A DNA stretch of 56,582 bases from an uncultured Eubacteriales bacterium (GTDB lineage Bacteria; Bacillota; Clostridia; Oscillospirales; Acutalibacteraceae). The position numbers were made by a program, and so were the translations under genes. Below the pieces are notes generated by a model. It was given only the letters and a program-made list of their open reading frames with translations, did not search any database and had not been told where the DNA came from. Below, piece by piece: positions 15,944 through 25,277 of this stretch (its first letter is position 1; each line of letters starts with the position of its first letter). The stretch lies in assembly GCA_900315875.1 (NCBI GenBank), contig ONAX01000026.1, positions 11,990-68,571 on the forward strand, written 5' to 3'.

Positions 15944-18015
15944 AAGGTATGAAAAAAAACAAAATCGAGATACTTGCCCCCGCTGGCGGTGAGGAAGCTC
16001 TTACAGCGGCGGTGCGCTCAGGCGCAGACGCCGTTTATCTTGGCTCTCAGCGTTTCAGCGCAAGAAGCTCCGCACATAATTTTGACGATGAGCAGCTGAA
16101 AAATGCAGTTGCCTATTGTCATGAAAACGGTGTTGACGTTCATCTTGCGGTAAATACCCTTGTGCGCGATGACGAGCTTGGCGACGCGATGGAGCTTGTG
16201 AAATATGCATGCTCTGTGGGAGTTGACGCGCTTATCGTGCAGGATATGGGGGTCATTTCCCTGATACGCAAAAGCTGCCCTGATATGCCCATACACGCAT
16301 CGACCCAGCTTTCAGTGCATACGCTGAAGGGAGTCGAAATGCTTGCGCGCCTCGGCGTGCAGAGAGTCGTGCTTTCTCGTGAACTGTCATTTGAAGAAAT
16401 AGCCTTGATTACAAAGCACAGTCCTGTAGAAATCGAAGTATTCGTGCACGGTGCGCTTTGCATGTGCGTATCGGGTCAGTGCTACTTCAGCGCCATGCTC
16501 GGTTCCAGAAGCGGTAACCGCGGTCAGTGCGCACAGCCGTGTCGTCTGCCGTTTTTGGTGCGCGGAGGAACGGGCTACGACCTTAGCCTTAAAGACCTGT
16601 CGGTTATTGAGCACCTGAGTATGCTGCAGCAGGCAGGCGTTGCCTCAGCGAAAATTGAAGGACGGATGAAGCGGCCGGAATATGTTGCCGCTGCTACTGC
16701 TGCGTGCCGTCAGTGCCTTGACAGCGGCAGTGCGGATGCAAAACTGATGGAGAATCTGCAGGCGGTTTTTTCGCGCACAGGTTTTACGTCAGGCTATTTC
16801 GACGGAAAAACCGGACGGGATATGTTCGGCATACGCTCCAAGGATGATGTCGGGGCTGCAGATAAAAAGGTATTCAGCGCTCTTCATGAGCTTTATAAAA
16901 GAGAAAGACAGCATGTTCCTGTTAAAATGCATCTTGAAGTACCGGCTGGTGCTGCGAGTACCTTATCGGCTTCTGACGACAGGAAAAACACAGTTACAGT
17001 AAAAGGCAGCGTTCCCGAGCGTGCGGAAAAAGTTGCCCTTGACTACGATAGAGCAGAGCGCAGTCTTGCAAAAACAGGCGGTACACCATATTATCTCGAA
17101 AGCCTTGAATGTGAAATAGGGGAGGGCCTGACCGTTGCTGCCTCGTCTCTGGGCGCAATGCGAAACGAAGCCCTGGCTGTTCTTTCTGAGAAGCGCTCAT
17201 TCCCGCGCCCTGTCAGCTTTTCGGGAATATCGTCTTTGAATACAGAGCCTCACAAAGCAGCATCAATGTCGCTGCGTGCACGTTTTCCCGACGGGAACGT
17301 ACCGGATGAATTCCTTGACTGCGAGCTTATCTATGTTCCGCTGTTTATTCCGGATAAGGCGTTTGACAGGCTTCTCAGCCGCGGTTTTGCTGTTGCGGCA
17401 GAGATTCCTCGCGGGATGTTCGGCATTGAGAAATCAATTCAGAAGCGACTTCGCCGTGTGCAGGAGCTTGGCGTCGATGAGGTCCTCACCGGTAATGTGG
17501 GTGCAGTGCAGAGCGCACTGGAGCTTGGTATGCTTGTTCACGGCGGCTTCGGACTAAATATCACGAATACACAGAGCCTTGCTCATTTTCGTGAACTTGG
17601 TCTTATCGATGCAGAGCTTTCATTTGAGCTGACATTGCAGCAGATTTCGGCTATCGGTGACAGCCTTCCGAGGGGAATAATTACCTATGGTCGTCTGCCG
17701 CTGATGCTGACGCGAAACTGTCCGGCTCAAAACGACGGAAGGGGATGCAAGCACTGCAGCACGCCGCCTGTTATACGCGACAGAAAGGGAATAGAATTCC
17801 CGATGCAGTGCTTCGGAGCATGTACGGAAATACTCAACAGCACGCCCCTGACGCTTGCCGACAGGCGACAGGAAATATCAGGTGCGGATTTCGAGGTTTT
17901 GCGTTTTTCCACAGAAAACGGAGCGCAGCGCGCGGAAATGCTGCGCAGATATATTTCCGGAAAAACACCAGACGGCGGTCATACAAGAGGGCTGTACTAC
18001 AGAGGTGTATATTAA
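15940..18015 (+). CDS. U32 family peptidase / tRNA-modification type protein
   Basis: A 691-residue U32 protein. The N-terminal TIM-barrel (EILAPAGGEEAL, GADAVYLG) leads to the family signature EVFVHGALCMCVSGQCYFS near residue 170 and the Cys cluster SGNRGQCAQPCR, then a DUF3656 collagenase-like insertion (about 320-460) and a second barrel-like part with CKHC near 606. U32 members of this type are linked to tRNA wobble hydroxylation (TrhP) or to proteolysis; the iron-sulfur-like cysteines favour the RNA role, but this is inference. ATGA overlap with zapA. Confidence 0.88.
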   Translation: MKGMKKNKIEILAPAGGEEALTAAVRSGADAVYLGSQRFSARSSAHNFDDEQLKNAVAYCHENGVDVHLAVNTLVRDDELGDAMELVKYACSVGVDALIVQDMGVISLIRKSCPDMPIHASTQLSVHTLKGVEMLARLGVQRVVLSRELSFEEIALITKHSPVEIEVFVHGALCMCVSGQCYFSAMLGSRSGNRGQCAQPCRLPFLVRGGTGYDLSLKDLSVIEHLSMLQQAGVASAKIEGRMKRPEYVAAATAACRQCLDSGSADAKLMENLQAVFSRTGFTSGYFDGKTGRDMFGIRSKDDVGAADKKVFSALHELYKRERQHVPVKMHLEVPAGAASTLSASDDRKNTVTVKGSVPERAEKVALDYDRAERSLAKTGGTPYYLESLECEIGEGLTVAASSLGAMRNEALAVLSEKRSFPRPVSFSGISSLNTEPHKAASMSLRARFPDGNVPDEFLDCELIYVPLFIPDKAFDRLLSRGFAVAAEIPRGMFGIEKSIQKRLRRVQELGVDEVLTGNVGAVQSALELGMLVHGGFGLNITNTQSLAHFRELGLIDAELSFELTLQQISAIGDSLPRGIITYGRLPLMLTRNCPAQNDGRGCKHCSTPPVIRDRKGIEFPMQCFGACTEILNSTPLTLADRRQEISGADFEVLRFSTENGAQRAEMLRRYISGKTPDGGHTRGLYYRGVY

Positions 18016-18031
18016 AAATTCTTTCTTGCTG

Positions 18032-18063
18032 AAAGGGGCTGTGAATTTCTTCACAGCCCCTTT
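18032..18063. terminator. Bidirectional terminator between U32 gene and glgP
   Basis: Stem AAAGGGGCTGTGAA / TTCACAGCCCCTTT with a 4-base loop, flanked by short A and T runs; serves the convergent U32 and glgP transcripts. Confidence 0.85.
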
Positions 18064-18082
18064 GTAGGTTGAATATTTTCTA

Positions 18083-20384
18083 TCAGCCGAGCTTTACAGG
18101 CTTTGAATGCCAGATTGTGTCGGCATAGTCTCTGATGGAACGGTCTGATGCGAAACGTCCTGCCTTTGCGATGTTTACAAGCGACATGCGGTTCCAGACC
18201 TTCTTGTCCTCATACAGACGGGAAGCCTTCTGCTGGGTGTTAGCATAGTCTGCAAAATCAGCAAGAACCATGTACGGGTCAATTGTTGAAAGAGATACGG
18301 CAATGTCGTTGAAGCGCTCGCCGAATTCGTTTCTGATACCGTCTACAGCAGCACGGATAATGTGGTTGTTGTTGTACGGTATGCCCGGGTTGTAGCCCTG
18401 CTTTTTAAGCTGATTAACCTCCGGTGTTGTCATACCGAAGATGAGGGCATTGTCGTCGCCGACAACGTCGTGTATCTCTACGTTAGCGCCGTCGAGGGTT
18501 CCGAGTGTAATTGCACCGTTTATCATGAACTTCATGTTTGATGTACCGGAAGCCTCTGTGCCTGCAAGTGAAATCTGTTCGCTGATTTCTGCTGCAGGAA
18601 TGAGCTTTTCAGCAACGGATACACGCGGGTGCAGCCTTTGCGCCGAAGATGTAGGTCTTGGGCTTGTAATCTGCGTCAGGGTTGTCGCGCAGCCACTGAT
18701 AGGTGCTGTATATGTGCAGAGCGTTGAGAAGCTGTCTCTTGTACTCGTGCAGTCTCTTTACCTGAACGTCGAAGATGGATTCGGGGTCAACCTTGATTCC
18801 GTTCTGCTCAAGAATGTACTTGGCCATCTTTTCCTTGTTGTGCTTCTTGATTACAGCAAGCTTTGCGAGCACTACTGCGTCGCTCTTGTAAGCCATAAGT
18901 CCCTCGAGAGCGTTTGCATCCTTTGTGAAGCGGTCGCCGATAAGCTCGGTGATAAGGGAAGCAAGCTCCGGGTTGGACTGATTGAGCCAACGTCTGTGAG
19001 CGATACCGTTTGTGACATTCTTGAATTTTTCCGGTGTTACAGCGTAGAAATCGCTGAATACGCTGTCCTTGAGGATTTCGCTGTGAAGCTTTGAAACGCC
19101 GTTTACAGAATGTGAAGCGATAACGGCAAGGTTAGCCATTCTGACGATACCGTCATTGATAACAGCCATTCTGCCGATTTTCCAGCCTTCAACGCCGAGC
19201 TTGTTCATTTCCTCGCAGAAGCGGCGGTTGATTTCCTCAACGATCTGGTAGATTCTCGGGAGTCTTCTCTGGAAGAGGTCTACCTGCCAGCACTCGAGAG
19301 CTTCGCTCATTACGGTGTGGTTGGTGTATGCGATGGTGCGTGTTACGATATCCCACGCCTTGTCCCATTCGTAGCCGCATTCGTCAAGCATAATACGCAT
19401 AAGCTCAGGGATTGCGAGAACGGGGTGGGTGTCGTTAAGGTGAATGGCAACAAGTTCCGGAAGGTTATCAAGGGAGTGGTTATGTCTGAGGTGACGCTGG
19501 ATGATATCCTGGATAGTAGCGGATACAAGGAAGTACTGCTGTGAAAGACGCAGGCTCTTACCCTCGGAATGGTTATCCTCCGGATAAAGTACTCTTGTAA
19601 TGCTCTCTGCGAGCGCCTTCTGCTCCATAGCGCGGACATAGTCGCCGGAGTTAAAGAGCTTCATATCAAAATTATCCGAGGTTGCAGCCCAGAGACGGAG
19701 TCTTGCAACACCCTTGCCGTCCGCACCGGGTACGAGCATATCATAGGGGGTAGCGATGATCTTCGTCGGGTTTTCAATCTCGATTGAATGGTGTGTTTCG
19801 TGCCAGGTTTCCTTGATTCTGCCGTCGAAGTAAACGGGAATGCTCTTCTCGGGGTGAGCCTGCAGCCATACAGAGCCGCCGGGCAGCCAGAAATCGGGAA
19901 GCTCGGTCTGCCAGCCGTCAACAAGTCGCTGGCGGAAAATACCGTATTCATAGCGCAGTGAGTAGCCCATAGCGCTGTACTTCTGTGTTGCAAGACCATC
20001 AAGGAAGCAAGCGGCAAGTCTGCCCAGACCGCCGTTTCCGAGACCTGCGTCGGGTTCCTGCTCATAGATATTTTCAAGCTTTATATCCATGCTCTTGAGA
20101 GCCTGCTCGATGGTTTCCTCGAGACCGAGATTATAAAGGTTATTTTTGAGTGAACGGCCCATGAGGAATTCCATGCAAAGGTAGTAAACTGTTTTGCTGC
20201 CCTGCTTTTCAGCAGCGGCTACGAATTCCTTATGCTCTGCACGCATGATATCGCGCAGAACGAGAGCAACTGCCTTATAATAGTGCTCATCTGTTGCGTC
20301 CTGGGGTGTAACGCCGAAATTATGTGAAAGCTTAGCAATGATAAGCTCTCTTGCCTCGCCCGGTGAAAGCTTGGACTTTGACAT
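18083..20384 (-). pseudogene. glgP: Glycogen phosphorylase, broken by out-of-frame deletion
   Basis: Two reading frames together give most of an ~800-residue glycogen phosphorylase, which releases glucose-1-phosphate from glycogen. The 5' piece (20384-18609) is intact from the start (AAGGAGG before ATG) to 'TYIFGAKAAP'; the 3' piece resumes in another frame at 'RVSVAEKLIPAAEIS' and holds the PLP lysine in SNMKFMING. In the family about 37 residues lie between these points, so ~110 bases are missing with loss of frame near 18622-18628. Without the PLP site the 5' protein cannot work. Either a true pseudogene or an assembly fault. Confidence 0.9.
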
Positions 20385-20465
20385 AGTAATGACCTCCTTT
20401 TGATTGCGGCATGCCTCCTTTTACAGCAATGCCGTCAATGAACTGCTCAAAAACAATTCCATATT

Positions 20466-20494
20466 ATTTTATCATAAACTTGCACATAAATCAA
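20466..20494 (-). promoter_or_regulatory. Promoter of glgP
   Basis: Minus-strand TTGATT (20494-20489) and TAAAAT (20471-20466), 17-base spacer. The rest of the 306-base divergent gap to the kinase gene is AT-rich; a TAGAAT box at about 20643 may be the -10 of the rightward cassette. Confidence 0.72.
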
Positions 20495-20690
20495 GGAAAA
20501 AATAAGCATTTTATAATTAAAAACAGATAAAAAACATAATTTTATGCTCTGAATAGGCAGTATAATGCTATTGTTTAACCTGAACGGATAAAAAATATCC
20601 TGCATTGTCGAAAATGATACTGTTATTTTATCGGAAAGTGTGGTAGAATAGTATCTTGAGAAATCAGCGCTAAAAATTAGGAGCGTCAGT

Positions 20691-21425
20691 ATGAAAAGAA
20701 ACTACAGGATTGCGGACAAAACAATAGAAATAATCTCGCTGTATGATGAAGTGCACGATTACTGCAGGGACTATCTTACGGAAGATGACGCCGATTTCAG
20801 CGTTGTGATAAACCCTGACGTTATTGAGTATGAGCGAAAACGTTCGGCAAGCAATGATATAGCAGAGGGTCGCAGCGTCCGAGACTGGGATGACAGCTAC
20901 CTTGAGGAGCTTGCTGTGTACCGTAAAATAGCGGAGAAAATGCCGGAATATGATACCTTCCTTTTTCACGGCTCAGTTGTAGCTGTTGACGGCGAGGGTT
21001 ATGTGTTTACGGCGAAATCAGGCACCGGCAAATCGACGCATGCAAGACTCTGGCGTGAGCTGCTCGGCAGCCGTGCCGTCATGGTAAACGACGATAAGCC
21101 GCTGATCAGGGTGAATGAAGGCGGCGTTACAGTTTTTGGCACGCCCTATAACGGCAAGCACCGTCTCGGCAGCAATATTTCGGTTTCACTCAGGTCTGTG
21201 TGCATTATACGGCGCGCTGACGAAAACTGCATCAGCAGGATAACAAAATCTCAGGCATATGCAATGCTGCTTCAGCAAAGCTATCGCCCGTCTGATGCCG
21301 CAGCTCTTGCGAAAACGCTGCATCTTATTGATAAAATGGCGGATTCCGTAGAGCTCTGGCAGCTCGGATGCAATATGGATATCTCCGCAGCAGAGCTTGC
21401 TTACAATACAATGAAAGGAATTTGA
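20691..21425 (+). CDS. HPr-kinase-like serine kinase of peptide-maturation clusters
   Basis: A 244-residue protein with the P-loop SGTGKST at residues 110-116 after a HGSVVAVDG strand, and the VNDDKPL segment at 132-138 that matches the HPr kinase/PEPCK fold. Homologues accompany PqqD proteins in lasso-peptide clusters, where such a kinase (for example PadeK of the paeninodin cluster) phosphorylates the precursor; others are free-standing. Here it opens a five-gene cassette with PqqD two bases downstream. Substrate unknown. It lacks the N-terminal HPr-K domain, so a role on HPr itself is unlikely. Confidence 0.82.
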   Translation: MKRNYRIADKTIEIISLYDEVHDYCRDYLTEDDADFSVVINPDVIEYERKRSASNDIAEGRSVRDWDDSYLEELAVYRKIAEKMPEYDTFLFHGSVVAVDGEGYVFTAKSGTGKSTHARLWRELLGSRAVMVNDDKPLIRVNEGGVTVFGTPYNGKHRLGSNISVSLRSVCIIRRADENCISRITKSQAYAMLLQQSYRPSDAAALAKTLHLIDKMADSVELWQLGCNMDISAAELAYNTMKGI

Positions 21426-21427
21426 AT

Positions 21428-21688
21428 ATGAAGCTGAATAAGAATTTTCTTGTACACAAAACCGGCGGTGAAACCGTTGTTGTTCCAACAGGCAACGCTG
21501 ACTTTTCCGGTATTGTAAAGGGCAACAAAACACTTGGTGCAATACTTGACCTTATGAAAAATGATACAGATGAACAGCAGATAATCGACGCCATGGCTGA
21601 ACGCTTTGAGGCTCCGCGTGACGTTATTGAGAAGGATGTTGCCAATGTTATAATAAAACTTCGCAGTATTGGTGCTATCGATGAGTAA
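21428..21688 (+). CDS. PqqD family peptide-binding chaperone
   Basis: An 86-residue PqqD/RRE-type protein (winged-helix fold) that in RiPP clusters binds the leader of a precursor peptide and hands it to enzymes. The conserved layout NFLVHKTGGETVVVP...GNKTLGAILDLM...IIDAMAERF is visible. ATG 21428 has AAAGGAA upstream and starts two bases after the kinase stop. The 3' end overlaps the next gene by eight bases. Its presence argues that the cassette handles a peptide with a leader. Confidence 0.88.
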   Translation: MKLNKNFLVHKTGGETVVVPTGNADFSGIVKGNKTLGAILDLMKNDTDEQQIIDAMAERFEAPRDVIEKDVANVIIKLRSIGAIDE

Positions 21689-22115
21689 GTCCAGCTTTGA
21701 AGAGGTTATCCAGCGCGAAGGACGGCTTGTCTATGTTAATAAGGGCGACAGTATGATGCCGCTTATAAAGCAGGACCGGGATCTTCTTGTGATTGAACGC
21801 ACGAACGGCAGGCTCAGACGATTCGACGTGCCGCTTTATAAACGAGACAGCGGTCAGTATGTTTTACACAGGATCGTGAGAGTTCGGAAGAATGATTACG
21901 TTATCTGCGGTGACAATAGGGTGACTTTTGAATACGGTATTACAGATCGTCATATAATCGGTGTTCTGACTGCGGTTGTAAGAGATGGCAAAGAGCTTCC
22001 TGTCACAAGCATAAAATACAGGCTTTATGTATTTTTGTGGTATATGCTGTTTCCTGAGCGTTATCTGATTGTAAAAGCAGGCAGACTATTAAAAAGAATT
22101 GTAAAGCGAAAATAA
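21681..22115 (+). CDS. S26 (SipW/S24-like) signal peptidase-type protein
   Basis: A 144-residue protein with the nucleophile motif KGDSMMP (Ser24), the second catalytic region YVLHRIV with His63 where bacterial type I peptidases have Lys, and CGDNR at 76-80. A Ser-His arrangement is that of SipW/ER-type signal peptidases. A hydrophobic stretch near residues 120-135 may tether it to the membrane. Overlap with pqqD points to coupled translation. In this setting it may cut a leader or signal from the cassette's peptide cargo (inference). Confidence 0.78.
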   Translation: MSKSSFEEVIQREGRLVYVNKGDSMMPLIKQDRDLLVIERTNGRLRRFDVPLYKRDSGQYVLHRIVRVRKNDYVICGDNRVTFEYGITDRHIIGVLTAVVRDGKELPVTSIKYRLYVFLWYMLFPERYLIVKAGRLLKRIVKRK

Positions 22116-22260
22116 CGAATAATGACAGATTATCTGTAAACAGTCTTTTCTGCTTATAATACTGTGATTCTTGAACGCTCCGGTCATCTTCTGTATGCGG
22201 TGCAGGATGATTTATTTACATATTCGTATTTCATATTATATTTGATGAAGGAAAAGTGCT
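22116..22260. other. Gap inside the peptide cassette
   Basis: A TATAAT-like box at about 22157 may drive the ABC gene separately. A 36-codon GTG-started frame across the gap (ending in the ABC start) has no ribosome site and is not convincing as a precursor peptide. Confidence 0.35.
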
Positions 22261-23988
22261 TTGGATACTCGTAAATCAATAAATAAAAATGCAATAAAAT
22301 GGATATATAAAGTTGCCGGTACAAAAAAGGCGTATATACTTATACTGATTTTTATCCAGATGATACACGGTGCAAGCGGTGTGCTCTATGCTCTGCTTCT
22401 CCGCAATATAGTTGACAGCGCTGTCGGCAAGGATATCAACGGCTTTACTGTGAATGTTATTCTTGTAATACTTCTGGTCATTGCACAGCTTGCCATGCGT
22501 GCTGCTTTAAGATACCTGGATGAGCTTTCCAGATCCTCACTGGAAAATATCTTCAAGCAGCGGCTTATGCATAATCTTATGACGAAGAATTTTGCCGCAG
22601 TAGATGCAGTTCATTCCGGAGAATGGCTGAACAGGCTTACAAATGATACCGTTGTTGTAGCGAACGGCTGCACGGATATTATACCCGGAATTTCCGGTAT
22701 GTCGGTAAAAATGATAAGCGCAGTAATAATGATAATTATTCTGCAGCCGTGGTTTACATGGATAATCCTGCCAGGCGGTGCGGTCATGGTTGCCCTGACA
22801 TATGCATTCAGAAAGATTCTGAAAAAGCTTCATAAAAACGTACAGGAAAAGGATGGTGCGCTGCGCATCTTTCTGCAGGAAACTCTCGGAAATATGATGA
22901 TGATACGCTCCTTTGCTGCAGAGGAACAGACAGAGCATGAAATGAAAGACAAGGCCGGTGCACATAAAAGTGCGAGGATGAGGAAAAATCGCTTTTCGAA
23001 TTTCTGCAATATAGGTTTCGGCACAGCAATTCACGGAATGTATCTTTTCGGAGTTTGCTGGTGCGGATGGGGTATTCTGACAGGTGTCATAACTCTCGGA
23101 ACTCTGACAGCAGTAACACAGCTTATCTCTCAGATACAGTCGCCGTTTGCGAACATTACTGGTTATCTCCCGAGGTTTTATGCCATGACTGCAAGCGCTG
23201 AGCGACTGATGGAAATAGAGTATTTTGAAGAAGAGGAAACCGAGCCTGCATTGCCGCTTGATGAAATAAATAATCTATATAACGACAAGCTTCTGGAAAT
23301 AGGACTGAGTGATGTCTGCTTCACATATTACCCTCCGTCAGAAAAGGTAAATGAGCTTTCAAAGGACGGCATGCCGGTTGTACTGAACGGAATAAATGTT
23401 AGTGTCAGGAACGGTGAATATGTTGCCTTTACAGGACACAGCGGCTGCGGTAAATCAACTGTAATAAAGCTTCTTATGAGCATATACAGCCCGGACAGCG
23501 GAGAATGTTTTATTCGCACAAATGACGGCATCAGTCCACTTACAAACCGCTTTCACAGACTTTTTGCCTATGTTCCGCAGGGAAACAAGCTTATGACCGG
23601 AACCGTAAGGGAGGCAGTAGCCTTTGCTGATAAATCAAGAATGCACGATGACGAAAAAATAGAGCAGGCTCTTAAAGTAGCCTGTGCGTATGAATTTGTT
23701 TCAGAGCTGGAAAACGGAGCGGATACGCTTCTCGGCGAAAGGGGAACAGGTCTTTCCGAGGGTCAGATGCAGCGCATTGCCGTTGCAAGGGCAGTTTTTT
23801 CAGAAAGTCCGGTGCTGATTCTGGATGAAGCCACAAGCTCTCTTGACACTGCAACTGAGCAGCGCCTGCTGCAGAATCTTCGCAGTATGACTGACAAAAC
23901 CGTAATAATAGTCACTCACAGACCTGCAGCTCTTGAAATATGTGACAGGGTGATGAAATTCACGGAGAAGGGGGTAGAGGAAATATGA
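22261..23988 (+). CDS. ABC transporter with fused membrane and ATPase domains
   Basis: A 575-residue half-transporter. Residues ~20-310 hold about six hydrophobic helices of the exporter (type IV) fold; the ATPase has Walker A GHSGCGKST at 392-400, the signature LSEGQMQR near 498, Walker B VLILDEA near 517 and the switch His in VTHRP near 552. It lacks an N-terminal C39 peptidase domain, so it does not cut leaders itself. Start TTG 22261 has GAAGGAAAAG upstream. It overlaps the nucleotidyltransferase gene by four bases. Likely exports the cassette's product as a homodimer. Confidence 0.9.
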   Translation: MDTRKSINKNAIKWIYKVAGTKKAYILILIFIQMIHGASGVLYALLLRNIVDSAVGKDINGFTVNVILVILLVIAQLAMRAALRYLDELSRSSLENIFKQRLMHNLMTKNFAAVDAVHSGEWLNRLTNDTVVVANGCTDIIPGISGMSVKMISAVIMIIILQPWFTWIILPGGAVMVALTYAFRKILKKLHKNVQEKDGALRIFLQETLGNMMMIRSFAAEEQTEHEMKDKAGAHKSARMRKNRFSNFCNIGFGTAIHGMYLFGVCWCGWGILTGVITLGTLTAVTQLISQIQSPFANITGYLPRFYAMTASAERLMEIEYFEEEETEPALPLDEINNLYNDKLLEIGLSDVCFTYYPPSEKVNELSKDGMPVVLNGINVSVRNGEYVAFTGHSGCGKSTVIKLLMSIYSPDSGECFIRTNDGISPLTNRFHRLFAYVPQGNKLMTGTVREAVAFADKSRMHDDEKIEQALKVACAYEFVSELENGADTLLGERGTGLSEGQMQRIAVARAVFSESPVLILDEATSSLDTATEQRLLQNLRSMTDKTVIIVTHRPAALEICDRVMKFTEKGVEEI

Positions 23989-25106
23989 ATGTTGAAGAGT
24001 ATGAAAAGGCGATAAATGATGTAATATGGCTTGCAGGCTGCGTAATGAATGAAACAATTCCAGACCGTGACCGACTTGATAGAACAGATCTTTCACTCTT
24101 ATACAACGCAGCAAATAAGCATATGCTGACTGCTATAGTCGGATATGCGCTGGAAAAGGCAGGAATTTATGACGAACGTTTTGTTCAGGCAAAGGCTAAA
24201 TCCATTCGCAAGATAACGGTGATGGAAATTGATAAGCAGCGCCTTTTTGAAAGGTTTGAAGAGGAAAAGATCCGGTATATGCCGCTGAAAGGTGCAGTAA
24301 TAAAGGATTATTACCCGTCCGTCGGTCTGCGTCAGCTGTCTGATTATGACATATGGTTCGACAGAGCGTACGCAGAAAAAGTACGTGAAATTATGACGGA
24401 GCTTGGTTTTACATGCGAGCATTTCGGGGAAAATAATCATGATGTATATTTCAAACAACCCGTCAGCAATTTTGAAATGCATACCTTTCTGTTTAACGAG
24501 ATGCACAAAACGGAATTATTTAAATATTACGAAAATATTGATAGCAAACTGATAAAGGATGAGGGTAACGCCTACGGTTATCATTTCAGCAATGAAGATT
24601 TGTATATATATCTGACTGCACATGAATACAAGCATTTTTCCAGAAGAGGAACCGGACTCCGGTCTGTACTGGATACTTATCTTTTTCTTAAGAGATTTGG
24701 CAGTCAGCTGGATATGGAGTATGTCAAAGCTGAAGCAGCAAAGCTGGATATTGCGGAATTTGAAAGGAAAAGCCGCTCACTTGCCATGGACCTTTTTGTG
24801 GGCAACGATCTGAGTGAGGAAAACAAGGAAATGCTCAGATATATTGTTTTTTCCGGTACGTATGGCACCTTGCAAAACAAGCTTGAAAACCATGTGCTTG
24901 AATATGGTGGCGGAAGTGGCGGAAAAAGAAGGTTTTTGCTTAGAAGGCTATTTCCTACTATGAAAGAGATAAAGAAATACTATCCAAGCTTTTACAAATA
25001 TAAGATTCTCATTCCTTTTCTTCCATTTTACAAAAGCGTCGAGGCGATGACTGTAAAACGAAAACAGACAAAGGAAAAGCTGAAGATTCTGAAAAATATT
25101 AAATAA
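23985..25106 (+). CDS. PF14907-type nucleotidyltransferase of peptide clusters
   Basis: A 373-residue protein with the family core LKGAVIKDYYP near residues 99-110 and LSDYDIWF near 119, in which the paired Asp residues bind metal, then a variable helical C-terminus. Members (such as PadeN in paeninodin-like clusters) recur with PqqD, HPr-like kinase and an ABC exporter; their substrate is mostly unknown, possibly transferring a nucleotide or sugar-nucleotide group to the peptide. It is the last gene of the cassette and is followed directly by a terminator. Confidence 0.82.
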   Translation: MNVEEYEKAINDVIWLAGCVMNETIPDRDRLDRTDLSLLYNAANKHMLTAIVGYALEKAGIYDERFVQAKAKSIRKITVMEIDKQRLFERFEEEKIRYMPLKGAVIKDYYPSVGLRQLSDYDIWFDRAYAEKVREIMTELGFTCEHFGENNHDVYFKQPVSNFEMHTFLFNEMHKTELFKYYENIDSKLIKDEGNAYGYHFSNEDLYIYLTAHEYKHFSRRGTGLRSVLDTYLFLKRFGSQLDMEYVKAEAAKLDIAEFERKSRSLAMDLFVGNDLSEENKEMLRYIVFSGTYGTLQNKLENHVLEYGGGSGGKRRFLLRRLFPTMKEIKKYYPSFYKYKILIPFLPFYKSVEAMTVKRKQTKEKLKILKNIK

Positions 25107-25108
25107 CC

Positions 25109-25143
25109 AAAAGTCGGTGGACAGAATGTTCATCGACTTTTTT
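25109..25143 (+). terminator. Terminator of the peptide cassette (repeat-family copy 1)
   Basis: Stem AAAAGTCGGTG / CATCGACTTTT with T run. It shares sequence with terminators at 27449 and 47772. Confidence 0.82.
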
Positions 25144-25202
25144 AATGATTTACTATAAAATGAATCACGCAGATATGGATATGTAATTAAATAATTCAAA
25201 GC

Positions 25203-25239
25203 AAAAAAAGGAGCCCCCTGTGCGTTTAGCATCAGGGGG
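25203..25239 (-). terminator. Terminator of the sigma-fusion gene
   Basis: Minus-strand stem CCCCCTG / CAGGGGG with a 12-base loop, then CTCCTTTTTTT. The GC stem resembles the arms of the palindromic repeat at 37.1 kb. Confidence 0.75.
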
Positions 25240-25277
25240 TGACAAAGGGGGTAAGTTATACGCGTGTTCAGTGAGGA

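Noticed and set aside
22150-22290. GTG-started 36-codon frame as candidate precursor peptide of the cassette
   Set aside because: It has no ribosome site, overlaps the ABC start, and its sequence has no leader/core pattern; chance is likely.
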